This document shows positions 8,214-18,100 of a stretch of 64,000 bases of DNA, piece after piece; positions within the stretch are counted from its first letter, which is position 1, and each line of letters begins with the position of its first letter. Below the pieces are notes generated by a model. It was not told the origin of the DNA. It did not search any database and worked only from the letters and a program-made list of their open reading frames with translations. The stretch is from Pedobacter sp. BMA (lineage in GTDB: Bacteria; Bacteroidota; Bacteroidia; Sphingobacteriales; Sphingobacteriaceae): contig NZ_LECU01000001.1 of assembly GCF_001027745.1 (NCBI RefSeq), positions 248,001 to 312,000 on the forward strand. The letters are read 5' to 3'. A program made the translations under genes and the position numbers.

Positions 8214-8933
8214 ATGAGATTCAAGAACAAAAATATACTTGTTATGGGTGCAAGTTCGGGCATTGGTTTAGACCTGGTTCATTTATTAAATGCTGAGGGT
8301 GCGAATATTTTTGCAGCCTGTAGAAGCCGCTCAACCCTATGGCCTGAATCAGTGGAATATCTGGAAATGGATGTAGTGGATTCTACATCAGCTTTATCCT
8401 CATTCCTGCCTGAAGAACTTGATGGACTGGTTTACTGTGTCGGAAATATCAACCTGAAGCCATTTGCAAGAATTTCGGAAAGTGACTTTATTGATGATTT
8501 TAAACTGAATGTTGTCGGGGCAGCTTCATCTATTCAGCAATCACTAAAATCATTGAAAAATTCTTCTTCAGCATCTATTGTGCTCATCAGTTCCGTTGCA
8601 GCAAGAACCGGAATGGCCTTCCATTCAAGTATCGCGGCATCCAAAGCTGCGATTGAGGGATTGGCAATTTCACTCGCTGCAGAATTAAGTAGCGTTCAAA
8701 TCCGGGTTAATGTTGTGGCGCCGTCTTTGACCGATACACCTCTTGCCTCAAAACTTCTGAACACGCCCGAAAAAATGGAAGCTGCAGCAAAAAGACATCC
8801 TTTAGGAAAGTATGGTACAGCAAAGGACATCAGTGCTGCCATTGCATTTTTACTTTCAACAGAAAGCAGTTGGATAACCGGACAAATTATACCTGTAAAC
8901 GGTGGTCTTGGCAACCTTAAAACAACATTTTAA
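8214..8933 (+). CDS. SDR-family protein lacking the catalytic Tyr, beside a photolyase gene
   Basis: A 239-residue Rossmann protein. The cofactor loop GASSGIG (12-18), Asp53 (MDV) and the catalytic-region Ser (LISS, 126-127) are present. The usual YxxxK is replaced by IAASK: Ile140 stands where Tyr is expected and Lys144 remains. APSLTDTPLA and WITGQIIPVNGG finish a classical SDR. Without Tyr, normal alcohol/ketone redox chemistry is doubtful. It ends 27 bases before the photolyase gene, so the two are probably cotranscribed, suggesting a role tied to light or DNA damage. Confidence 0.88.
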   Translation: MRFKNKNILVMGASSGIGLDLVHLLNAEGANIFAACRSRSTLWPESVEYLEMDVVDSTSALSSFLPEELDGLVYCVGNINLKPFARISESDFIDDFKLNVVGAASSIQQSLKSLKNSSSASIVLISSVAARTGMAFHSSIAASKAAIEGLAISLAAELSSVQIRVNVVAPSLTDTPLASKLLNTPEKMEAAAKRHPLGKYGTAKDISAAIAFLLSTESSWITGQIIPVNGGLGNLKTTF

Positions 8934-8960
8934 GAAGAATAAATTTTATTAACCTCCGTT

Positions 8961-10508
8961 ATGCGCAAACGATATCATACATTAAGGCTAATTTTAGGCG
9001 ACCAGCTGAACATGCAGCATTCTTGGTTTGCCAAACCTGCAACCGATACCCTTTACGTATTAATGGAGGTGAGAACAGAAACCGACTATGCCTGGCATCA
9101 TATCCAAAAGCTTTGTGCTTTTTTTGCCGCCATGGAAGATTTTGCAGCACAACTGAATGATGAAGGATTTGAAACGCTTTACCTCAAGCTTGACGATGCT
9201 GAAAACAGACAAAGTTTTGCAGATAACTTAAAATACCTGGTGAAGAAATTTAGCATCGAAGAATTTCATTATCAGTTGCCTGATGAATACCGGTTAGACA
9301 ATGAACTACAGCATTTTTGTAATACTTCGGGGATAGCTCATCGAGCCTTTGATACAGAGCACTTCTACACCAGCCGAGACGAGGTTGCCATATTATTTTC
9401 CGGAAAGAAAGAATTACTGATGGAAACCTTTTACCGCAACATGCGTAAAAAACATCATATTTTACTCGATGAGGGTGATGATCCACATGGTGGTAAATGG
9501 AATTTTGACGCGGAAAACCGCAAAAAACTTCCTAGGAATCACAAACCAAATCCCCCGCTCTTGTTTGACAATGACGTTAGGACCCAGTTGATCAGAATCA
9601 CCGGGGCTAAGATTGTGACTATTGGCAATGTTGATGCTCAATATTTAGGCTGGCCGATAAACCGGGAGCAATCACTAAGGCTTTTGAACTATTTTTGCGA
9701 AAACGGCCTGCAACTTTTTGGAACTTTTCAGGATGCGATGCACAGCGAAGAATGGTCACTTTACCATTCCCGACTGTCATTTAGCATGAATACCAAACTG
9801 CTTTCACCCATGGAGGTGATGAATACTGCAATTAAATACTGGAGGAAAAACAAAAAATCAATATCGCTCAATCAAATCGAAGGATTTATCAGGCAGATTT
9901 TGGGTTGGCGTGAATATATGAGGGGAATATACTGGATGAAGATGCCGGAATTTGAATCTATGAATTTCTTCAACCATACCAGAAAACTGCCAAAATGGTA
10001 CTGGACCGGTGAAACACACATGAACTGCCTGAAGCATGCGATCAGTCAATCACTCCAATTTGGATACGCCCACCACATTCAGCGGTTGATGATTACGGGG
10101 AATTTTGCTTTACTTGCGGGCATCCATCCCGACGAAGTAGATTTCTGGTACCTTGGCATTTATATCGATGCCATACAGTGGGTCGAAATTACCAACACAA
10201 GGGGAATGAGCCAGTTTGCGGACGGTGGAATTACGGGATCAAAACCCTACACGGCTTCAGCTAATTACATTCACAAAATGAGCAATTACTGCGAAAAGTG
10301 TAAATACGACCGCAGCGATAAAACAGGAGAAAATTCATGCCCTTTTAATAGCTTATATTGGGATTTTCATGACAGGCACAGAAGCAAGCTTGAGCATAAC
10401 CACAGGCTTGCAATGGTTTACCGGATATGGGACAAGATGGATGTAAAAGTTAAGGAAGCTGTTCTGAACAGAGCAGATTCTTGTCTTAAGCACATTGAAC
10501 TGTTATAA
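8961..10508 (+). CDS. Iron-sulfur bacterial cryptochrome/photolyase (prokaryotic (6-4) type)
   Basis: A 515-residue member of the deoxyribodipyrimidine photolyase-related group. The N-terminal antenna domain begins TLRLILGDQLN; the C-terminal FAD half contains GWREYMRG (315-322), HHIQRLMITGNFALL (371-385) and the MSQFADGGITGSKPY segment. Four Cys at 356, 444, 447 and 460 have the same spacing as the [4Fe-4S] ligands known from Agrobacterium PhrB (350, 438, 441, 454). Members repair (6-4) photoproducts using light and FAD. Cytoplasmic. It follows the SDR gene closely, and stress genes surround it. Confidence 0.93.
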   Translation: MRKRYHTLRLILGDQLNMQHSWFAKPATDTLYVLMEVRTETDYAWHHIQKLCAFFAAMEDFAAQLNDEGFETLYLKLDDAENRQSFADNLKYLVKKFSIEEFHYQLPDEYRLDNELQHFCNTSGIAHRAFDTEHFYTSRDEVAILFSGKKELLMETFYRNMRKKHHILLDEGDDPHGGKWNFDAENRKKLPRNHKPNPPLLFDNDVRTQLIRITGAKIVTIGNVDAQYLGWPINREQSLRLLNYFCENGLQLFGTFQDAMHSEEWSLYHSRLSFSMNTKLLSPMEVMNTAIKYWRKNKKSISLNQIEGFIRQILGWREYMRGIYWMKMPEFESMNFFNHTRKLPKWYWTGETHMNCLKHAISQSLQFGYAHHIQRLMITGNFALLAGIHPDEVDFWYLGIYIDAIQWVEITNTRGMSQFADGGITGSKPYTASANYIHKMSNYCEKCKYDRSDKTGENSCPFNSLYWDFHDRHRSKLEHNHRLAMVYRIWDKMDVKVKEAVLNRADSCLKHIELL

Positions 10509-10636
10509 TATTTCATCAAACATTGCCGGCAATATTTCTAACATTGATGTTCTGGCTTTAATAACAATCTTAAAACTATTTAGCTGGGGTAATGTTGAGA
10601 ATTTGAATAAGATGATTTATTCTGAAATCAAAAGAT

Positions 10637-11476
10637 ATGAACACAGGAAGTATAGAATATTTGAACCTCAGGGAATTAGCCAACGAAGATTACGCCATTA
10701 GTGACGGAGAAGCCGATATAACAGGATGGCCTGTTGTTGACGAAAGCCAAACCACAGTTGGAAAGGTAAGAGATTTACTTTTTGACCCTGAGCAAAATGC
10801 CATCCGGTATATCATTACTGATCTTGAAAATGACGTTTCAGCATCAACTAATAAGGCCATTTTAATCCCTATAGGGTTTGCAAGGCTTGGGATCGATAAA
10901 AAGGAAGTTATAATACCTGTAATGGATAAAGTACAGTATGACAGAATGCCTGGATATATCATTGGAGAAGTAACCAGGGATACAGAAATGAAAATAAGAG
11001 CAGCAATTGGCAGTCCGGCAGCCTTGAAAATAGAAGAAGAAATCATAGAAATTGATCAAGCTGATTTTTACCAACATCACCATTTTGACAGGGGAAATGT
11101 GATTTCCAAAAAACAAGAGATTTCATCTGCGAATGTTATTTCCCAGTCAATTAGTGAGGATCGGAAGGAAGAAGAAAGCACTATCCATCAACTGATTGAT
11201 CACGCACGATCAGAAGCAAAATCTGAACAGGGGCTTGACCAACCTGCAGTAGAGAACCACGATCATTTTATTGTAAGTACATCGCAAGGTACGTTCATAA
11301 TCCAGCCACAAGCTAATGGAATCTACAGAGTTTTCGAAGGAGAGAATAAAATCGGAGTGATATATGCAGAACCTGGTCATAACGGCAGTAAATGGCAAAC
11401 GATGGATCATCTGGACGAAGGCCTGGTTATTAATTTAGGAGAGGCAATTACTCATCATAATGCATCAGCATCATAA
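10637..11476 (+). CDS. PRC-barrel domain protein
   Basis: A 279-residue soluble protein. Residues about 27-100 form a PRC-barrel (ITGWPVVDESQTTVGKVRDLLFD, then IRYIITDLEN and ILIPIGFARL), followed by KEVIIPVMDKVQYDRMPGY, typical of stress-linked PRC proteins. The C-terminal half is charged, with HHH near 145 and a predicted beta-rich segment (about 215-270) I cannot assign. The start at 10637 is the first good ATG before the domain. A strong hairpin follows at 11487. The role is probably stress-related, from domain and neighbours only. Confidence 0.85.
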   Translation: MNTGSIEYLNLRELANEDYAISDGEADITGWPVVDESQTTVGKVRDLLFDPEQNAIRYIITDLENDVSASTNKAILIPIGFARLGIDKKEVIIPVMDKVQYDRMPGYIIGEVTRDTEMKIRAAIGSPAALKIEEEIIEIDQADFYQHHHFDRGNVISKKQEISSANVISQSISEDRKEEESTIHQLIDHARSEAKSEQGLDQPAVENHDHFIVSTSQGTFIIQPQANGIYRVFEGENKIGVIYAEPGHNGSKWQTMDHLDEGLVINLGEAITHHNASAS

Positions 11477-11486
11477 AGCTATGTTC

Positions 11487-11519
11487 ATAAACGACAACCT
11501 TGAACAGGTTGTCGTTTAT
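11487..11519. terminator. Perfect 13-bp hairpin after the PRC gene
   Basis: Arms at 11487-11499 and 11507-11519 (core ACGACAACC / GGTTGTCGT) pair perfectly around a 7-nt loop. It sits 11 bases after the PRC stop codon, and the A/T-rich symmetric ends allow it to work for either strand, including the protease-like gene that ends at 11645. Confidence 0.8.
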
Positions 11520-11644
11520 ACTTATTTATCCCCTCTGATTCATCCTGAAGCTACCCTCCTATTCACTATCAAAGACAATCAATAGAAAACAATTCAGAGC
11601 AGTATTATTTTTCAGTATTTGTATCTGAACGTTCAGATTGCGGC

Positions 11645-12814
11645 TTATAAACCATTTACCATAACATGGTACTGGCCATTTCTCAGTTCGCCAATCAATT
11701 GCTGTCCGCTTCGCCATCTCTTTATTCTGTTTGAAAACTGGATATCAGACCTGGGTTTAATTTCACCTGTAGGGTCATAATATTCGGACATGTACTGACG
11801 CATGGCAATATGTACATCCAAAGATGATCCGTGCAGTAACACTTCGACATTATTTTTTACAAGTCCTGAAAATGCATCTGCCAAAGCAGCGGCGTAATAA
11901 GGGCAGTCCCAATCGTGCCTGAATGGGTCATCACCTTTTATATTTACTTTTTGAAGCGGATGCGAAACATCTTCTATCAATTCGTTCGCTGCATCTCCAA
12001 ATACGTTTGAATAAGCATTCACGAAATGATGCCACCAGCGCGGATGCTGAGGGAGTTGTTTCAACAAGGTATCACATATTAAGATCCGCTTCGGAAACTC
12101 AGGTGTTTGAGGATCAATTATAACAAGGGATGTTCCGAAGTGCCCCTCAGTGATGGAGTGACGTGAACAGATTACAAAAAATAATAACTGACCAGGAATT
12201 AAATTTTCTTTTGGGTATTGATAAGACCTTATTTCCTGAAGCCTGTCTTCCAGAAAGCCGTTTTTGAAAAGCACATGAAGATTTCCCTCAGATTTCATAG
12301 TTGAAAACTGACTGTTCTGAATAAACACATTTGCATTTGCCGGACGGCTGGCGAAGTGATTGCCACTGTTATATCGTACTTCAGCAGAATCTTCAGGGTA
12401 AGTTTCAATATCGGCAATATCACCAACTTCAGTTTGTTTATTGGGCTGCACCGACCGGAAAGGGATATGAACCTCCACATGCTCCATCCGCCGGGCAAGG
12501 TTGTAGATGCGCTGCTCTGAGCGCGAAAGTAAAGGATCACCACTAATGCTGTCGAAATACACCAGATGTTCCGGGCGGTTGAGATGAAGGAAGATGCGCT
12601 CGTCACTTAATAATTCACCCATGGGATTTTCGGAACTGATAAAAAAATCGCGCAGCGCATCGTTTTCCAAATAAGCAGAATTATCCTGATCAAACCGCAA
12701 TAATCCAGGTTTTGATTGCTTAACCATCCAGGCACAAAGAAACGATGAAATATCGGACTCGAAAGCCATATTTCTATTGCGCGCCTCCAATGGCGATACG
12801 GTATATGGCTTCAT
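11645..12814 (-). CDS. Putative clan CE (Ulp1/YopJ-like) cysteine protease
   Basis: A 389-residue cytosolic-looking protein without signal peptide or membrane helix. The second half has the order of catalytic elements seen in CE-clan enzymes: EGHFGTSLVIID with His225 at the head of a beta-strand, RILICDTL with Asp248, then QKVNIKG and DWDCPYYAAALADA with Cys304 starting a helix. Ulp1/SENP, YopJ-type acetyltransferases and bacterial deubiquitinases share this H-D-(Q)-C plan. Residues 1-200 match nothing I recognise. It might act on host or prey proteins, or internally. The assignment is by motif only. The gene stands alone and diverges from the sigma-factor operon. Confidence 0.55.
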   Translation of the reverse strand: MKPYTVSPLEARNRNMAFESDISSFLCAWMVKQSKPGLLRFDQDNSAYLENDALRDFFISSENPMGELLSDERIFLHLNRPEHLVYFDSISGDPLLSRSEQRIYNLARRMEHVEVHIPFRSVQPNKQTEVGDIADIETYPEDSAEVRYNSGNHFASRPANANVFIQNSQFSTMKSEGNLHVLFKNGFLEDRLQEIRSYQYPKENLIPGQLLFFVICSRHSITEGHFGTSLVIIDPQTPEFPKRILICDTLLKQLPQHPRWWHHFVNAYSNVFGDAANELIEDVSHPLQKVNIKGDDPFRHDWDCPYYAAALADAFSGLVKNNVEVLLHGSSLDVHIAMRQYMSEYYDPTGEIKPRSDIQFSNRIKRWRSGQQLIGELRNGQYHVMVNGL

Positions 12815-13125
12815 AAGTTAGTGTTAAGTTCTTTAGGTGTTGAAAGCTAAATATAGCAATCATATTATATGAAATCAAGTGTTTAATCACAACCTTTAGG
12901 CTTAAAGGAGTGAAATGGAATGCATTTATTGTATTATAAATGAAACATAGTAATATATGCCCGGATGATTTACGTTATTCTCTTTTATTTTCAGTGATTT
13001 ATATTATTTTTGTTATCAAACTAATCAGCCTTACCCCCTGAGAACCACAGTCTACACGAAAAACCCTTTTAATTTTTGCCTGCCAGTAAGCAAATATTAA
13101 CCTAACAAGCTATACGATCGATTAA
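12815..13125. other. Divergent promoter region between the protease-like gene and the ECF sigma gene
   Basis: 311 bases without a coding frame on either strand. It should carry promoters for both flanking genes. A TATTTTTG box at 13005 is annotated separately; no clear box was seen for the leftward gene. Confidence 0.5.
13005..13012 (+). promoter_or_regulatory. Candidate -7 box (TATTTTTG) of the sigma-factor operon
   Basis: Matches TAnnTTTG and lies 113 bases before the sigma gene start, implying a leader of roughly 105 nt. No strong -33 element was found. Confidence 0.35.
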
Positions 13126-13707
13126 GTGTTGAGTGAGAAGGATATCATATTGGATTTGAAAGCAGGAAAAGAATCTGCCTTCCGGGTAGTTTTTGATCAG
13201 AATTTCAAGAAGCTTTATGCTTTTAGTTTCCGGATTCTTAAAAATAAAGAGCAAGCCGAAGAAGTGGTACACGATGCGCTAATCAATGTATGGATTCATC
13301 GGGGAAAGCTTAACGAGCAACTATCTATTTTACCCTACCTCTACACCATCACGCGCAGGTTAACACTGAATGTGCTCCGGCAAATTTCTACTTCACAGAA
13401 AATGATGGACCAGCTATGGTTTGACATGGAGAAAGTGAGCAATCAGACCGAAGAAAAAGTTCTTTTATCAGATTTACAGCGATTCACGGAATCTTCCATA
13501 AATATTTTACCCCAACAACAGCAGATTGTATTCAAGTTAAGCAGATACGAGGGACTGAATTATGATGAAATTGCAGAAAAGCTTCAAATCTCAAGAAACA
13601 CTGTGAAAAATCACCTTGTTGCTGCATTAAAAACCTTGCGAATGCATTTCCACATCTCTGATATGAGTTGTTTTTTACTTATCTCAAGCTTATTATTGAA
13701 AAAATAG
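13126..13707 (+). CDS. ECF sigma factor (FecI-like)
   Basis: A 193-residue sigma-70 family protein. Region 2 spans about 20-85 (FDQNFKKLYAFSFRILKNKEQAEEVVHDALINVWIHR) and region 4 about 120-180 (LPQQQQIVFKLSRYEGLNYDEIAEKLQISRNTVKNHLVAAL). An in-frame TAA ends at 13125, so translation must start at GTG 13126, TTG 13129 or later; no in-frame ATG precedes region 2. It heads a FecI-FecR-SusC-SusD locus. In such loci the outer-membrane transporter signals through the anti-sigma factor to release sigma, which transcribes the transporter genes. Confidence 0.9.
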   Translation: MLSEKDIILDLKAGKESAFRVVFDQNFKKLYAFSFRILKNKEQAEEVVHDALINVWIHRGKLNEQLSILPYLYTITRRLTLNVLRQISTSQKMMDQLWFDMEKVSNQTEEKVLLSDLQRFTESSINILPQQQQIVFKLSRYEGLNYDEIAEKLQISRNTVKNHLVAALKTLRMHFHISDMSCFLLISSLLLKK

Positions 13708-13789
13708 GAATAAATCCTAATACACTAGTCCTAAAATCTGTTTCAAGTGTAATGCTATTATAAACCCGATATAAAGGGAATATAAAGCT

Positions 13790-14995
13790 ATGATTAAATC
13801 TGCCCGGATAGAGTACCTGTTACATCAACACCATAACGGAACCATCACCCGATCAGAATATGATGAATTAATGGGGACGCTTAAAATGGATTCAAATGAT
13901 GAGAATTTCGCGCGGGGCCTGGATCAGTTATGGGCGGCTACGACGGACGAAAGTTTTCATAGCGCCAATGAACAAGAGGAGTTTTATCAGCAGCTTATAC
14001 AACATCAGGATTTCAAGCCAGGACATGCGGTGTCACGATTTACCCCGCTTTATCGCTATGCAGCGGCAGCTATTGTTTTACTGGCCTGCGCCATCACTAT
14101 TTATTTTTACACTACAACAGGTTCGGGTTTTAATCAGTTACACGATCACGATATTGCACCGGGTGGAAACAAAGCCGTGCTGCTTTTGTCTGACGGAAAG
14201 AAAATTGATCTTGAAGCGATACCGAGCGGGCAATTACTGCACCAGTCTGGCATCACCATAGCCAAAGCTAAACATGGACAGCTGATTTACACAATTGATC
14301 AATCTGCCAGTTCAGGCGAAGCCAATCTGGAAAACACCATTGTTACGCCCAAGGGGGGGCAATATCAGGTTAACCTGCCAGATGGCACCAAAGTATGGTT
14401 AAATGCGCAGTCAACCCTTAAATTTCCGCTTCATTTTGCAAAAGTACGTGAGGTAAGATTAACAGGTGAAGCATATTTCGAAGTCTCTAAAGTGTATCAG
14501 GATGAGAAGCGTCAGGAGCGTTTGGCCTTCCATGTAATTTCCGCGAATCAGCGTATTGAAGTTTTGGGCACACACTTCAATATCAATACTTATCCGGGTG
14601 AAAGCCTCACCAAAACTACACTGCTTGAGGGATCAGTCCGGGTGGTTTTAAAAGAGAATTCCTCTTCAACAAATCAGATTGCTTATTTATCACCCGGCCA
14701 GGTAGCCATCAACAATGGCTTGGCTATTCAAACAGGCGCTGCTGATGTAGAAGAAATCATGGCATGGAAAAACGGGCTTTTCATTTTTAACGGTCAGAAT
14801 CTGGCTTCTATTATGAAAGAAGTTGAGCGATGGTATAATGTGGAAGTGGTTTTCGAAGACAACAAACTGAAAAATAATGTTTTCAATGGAAGTACCTCCA
14901 GGTTTAAAAATATTTCAGAGTTACTTGAGGTACTCGAATCGACAGGATCAGTTCATTTTAAAATTTCAGGAAGGAGGGTAACGGTAATGGATTAA
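13790..14995 (+). CDS. FecR-family anti-sigma factor with DUF4974-like C-terminal domain
   Basis: A 401-residue inner-membrane regulator. A cytoplasmic sigma-binding part (1-80) precedes one helix at about 85-105. The periplasmic FecR domain follows (TPKGGQYQVNLPDGTKVWLNAQS near 185-205, then TGEAYFEV and VLGTHFNINTY). The C-terminal 70 residues (FNGQNLASIMKEVERWYNVEV) have the STN-like DUF4974 form expected to contact the transporter's N-terminal domain. It lies 82 bases after the sigma gene and 127 before susC. Confidence 0.92.
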   Translation: MIKSARIEYLLHQHHNGTITRSEYDELMGTLKMDSNDENFARGLDQLWAATTDESFHSANEQEEFYQQLIQHQDFKPGHAVSRFTPLYRYAAAAIVLLACAITIYFYTTTGSGFNQLHDHDIAPGGNKAVLLLSDGKKIDLEAIPSGQLLHQSGITIAKAKHGQLIYTIDQSASSGEANLENTIVTPKGGQYQVNLPDGTKVWLNAQSTLKFPLHFAKVREVRLTGEAYFEVSKVYQDEKRQERLAFHVISANQRIEVLGTHFNINTYPGESLTKTTLLEGSVRVVLKENSSSTNQIAYLSPGQVAINNGLAIQTGAADVEEIMAWKNGLFIFNGQNLASIMKEVERWYNVEVVFEDNKLKNNVFNGSTSRFKNISELLEVLESTGSVHFKISGRRVTVMD

Positions 14996-15122
14996 TTTTT
15001 TTACCCATTAAAAATGCACTGAAAAGAATAACCGGAAATGCTGCGAACATTCCCGGTCTAAAAAATTAGTGTATTCATGTAACGTATCAAACAAGACAAT
15101 AAACCACTAAACTACAAATGTA

Positions 15123-18100
15123 ATGAAATTTAAGGATCTAATCCGATCTGAGGCTCCTACCTGGATTAATAAATCTATAGTTCGTGCGATGAAACTAACA
15201 ATCTTACTAATGACTACTTTTTTGCTGCAGGTACACGCTAATGGATTTGCGCAAAATGTATCATTGAACCAGAGAAACACTACACTGAAGCAGTTATTTT
15301 CACAAATAAGAAAACAAACGGGATATAACATTTTATGGCAGGAAGGTAAAGTAAATGATGGCCTGAAAGTGGATGCTGTTTTCGACAATTCCCCACTTGA
15401 AAAGGTATTGGATAGAGTATTGGCTCCAAAATCGTTAACCTACAACATCATCAACCGTACCATAGTCATTAAAAAAGCCGACAAGCCTTTTTTTGATAAG
15501 GTAGCAGACTTTTTTTCTTCGATTGATATTGATGGTAAGATTCTGGATGCAGAAACTGGAGCTGAAATTCCGAAGGTGACCATTACACTTAAAGGTACTG
15601 CACGCACCGTGCTGGCCAATGAGCATGGAACTTTTCGCTTCGCCAGTTTACCTGACGACGCCATCCTCGTATTTTCGAGCATTGGCTATGTTACACAGGA
15701 ATTGAAAGCGAGTCCTAACATGACCATTAAAATGGTGATGGCTACTAAAGAATTGCAGGAAGTGATGGTGTCTACAGGATATCAAACACTTAAAAAAATA
15801 AGTACAACAGGTTCTTTTGGTGTACTTACCGCTAAAGATATCGAACGTCGCCCGAAAATTGACTTATTAGAGGGCATCCAGGGAACGGTACCGGGTGTAG
15901 CAGTAGACCTGCGAAACAACAAAATACAAATTCGCGGAGTAAGTTCATATTTGAGCAATTACGCTCCGCTTATTGTCATCGACGGATTTCCTGCCATCAG
16001 TCAAAGCATTACCTCCGTAACCTCAAATGGGATTAATGGAAACCCATCCAATCCAATCGTGACCAATACATCGGGAAATGCCATTCTGGGACAGTTTAAC
16101 CCTGATGATATCGAAAGCATTACCTTTCTTAAAGATGCGGCGGCTTCATCTATCTGGGGGGCCAGGGCTGCCAATGGTGTAATAGTTGTTACAACCAAAA
16201 AAGGAAAACGAGGTGCCAATACCATCAACTTCAGCAGCATGGTGAGTACTTCGGCGCCTGCAGATTTTAGTAAATTAACTGCTATGAACAGTTCCGATTA
16301 TATTGATCTGGAACAAGAACTGGTAGACAAAAATTTTGTGAGCGATCCGGTTGCGGCCATCATTGCGTCGCCAACAAATGGTTACCGCTCTGCACCTGTT
16401 TCAGAAGCACAGGAATGGATGTTCAAAGCAAAGCGTAATCCAGCCTATACAGCACAACGTGATTCGGCCTTAAATGTATTGAGAAACCGGTCTAATCAGG
16501 ATCAGCTACGCGACTACCTTTTGCAAAGGGCCGTTACACAACAATATAACCTTTCATTTTCAGGTGGAACAGATAATAGCTCATACTATATCTCAGGAAA
16601 CTATACTAAAGACCAGCCTATTTACAAAAGTAACAGCGCTAAGAGTTATAACATCAATACCAGTTTTACAAATGATTTTCTTCGTAAGCGCATCACGCTT
16701 AATACGGGTTTAGTGTATAACTATCAATCTGCCCAGGTTAATGCAGCCGCTTTACAGGCGTTAGGCGTTGGCATTTACGGAATGGCGCCGTACGATCAGC
16801 TGGTAGATAAGAATGGAAACAGGATTTACAGAGGCGTTACTTTCACCACAAGGGTTTCAGATAGTTTAACGCGCACCAAAAATCTGTTACCCTGGACATA
16901 CAATGCCATTGATGAGCTTGATTACAACCACACCATTACCAATAAAAACAACATCAGGTTAAATGCTTCACTAAAAGGAGTTATTACATCCTGGTTAAAC
17001 GTTACTGTTTCAGGACAGTACCAAAAATCAATTGCCGATCAGATCAACAACCAGAATCTGAACAGTTACTTAACCAGAGATCTCATCAACAACTCAACAA
17101 ATCCACTAAACCTGACCAACTCAAGTTATCTGAGAGTAAATGGTGTTCCGAAAGGGAGCGTTTACAAAACCAGCCGGTCTACTTTTGATGATTATGGTTT
17201 AAGAGGTCAGCTGAATGCAAATAAAAGCTTTGGCAGCGATCACCAATTTGATTTGATTGCAGGAACAGAAATCCGCGAATCAAAGTACCAGGGTAGCGAG
17301 CAAACCTTATATGGCTATGATGAAGAAAGATCCACTTCAGTTGCTGTAACTCCAACAATCAGTTATAATACGCTTACGGGATCAACTGGCCGGTTGACAA
17401 GTCAGGGTACAGTATTTAAAAACAGAACCCGCTATCTTTCCTATTACAGTAACGGAACTTATAGCTTCAAGGAAAAGTATTATATCAGTGGTAGTGTACG
17501 TTTTGATGATATTAATATCATTGGTGTAGACAGAAGAGACCGTGCCCGCCCGTTATGGTCATCTGGTTTACGCTGGGACCTTAAAAAAGAAAAGTTCCTG
17601 ACCGACCTAAACTGGATCAGTTCATTAAGTCTGAGAGGAACAGTTGGTACTGCTGGTAATCCTCCTTTAGCATCTAGCAATTTTACTACCATCAATTCTG
17701 GTTTTGTTGATAACATTACCCAACTCGCCTATGTTATGATTTCAAACCCAGCTAACCAGGATATAGGCTGGGAAACCACTAAAATGGTAAATGGAGGGGT
17801 TGATGCCTCGTTTTTGAACAATCGTATTTCGTTTGCACTTGATTTGTACAGTAAAAGAACAACTGATATTTTAATAAATCAACCCATCAATTCAGCATAC
17901 GGTTTTAGTACCTTACAATTCAATAGTGGATCTTTGGCTGGTCATGGCGTAGATTTAGGTTTAACAGGAAGAATTATCCAGAACAACAAATTTAGCTGGT
18001 CTTCTACGGTCAACTTTTCATATAATACTAATGAGGTTACCGATAGCCGTTTCCCTCCAACCACAGTTAGTGTGGGTACCGCTACCATCACGAGTGGCTA

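Noticed and set aside
10495..10701. 68-codon frame overlapping the photolyase end and the PRC gene start
   Set aside because: It overlaps both real genes in another frame and has no coding character.
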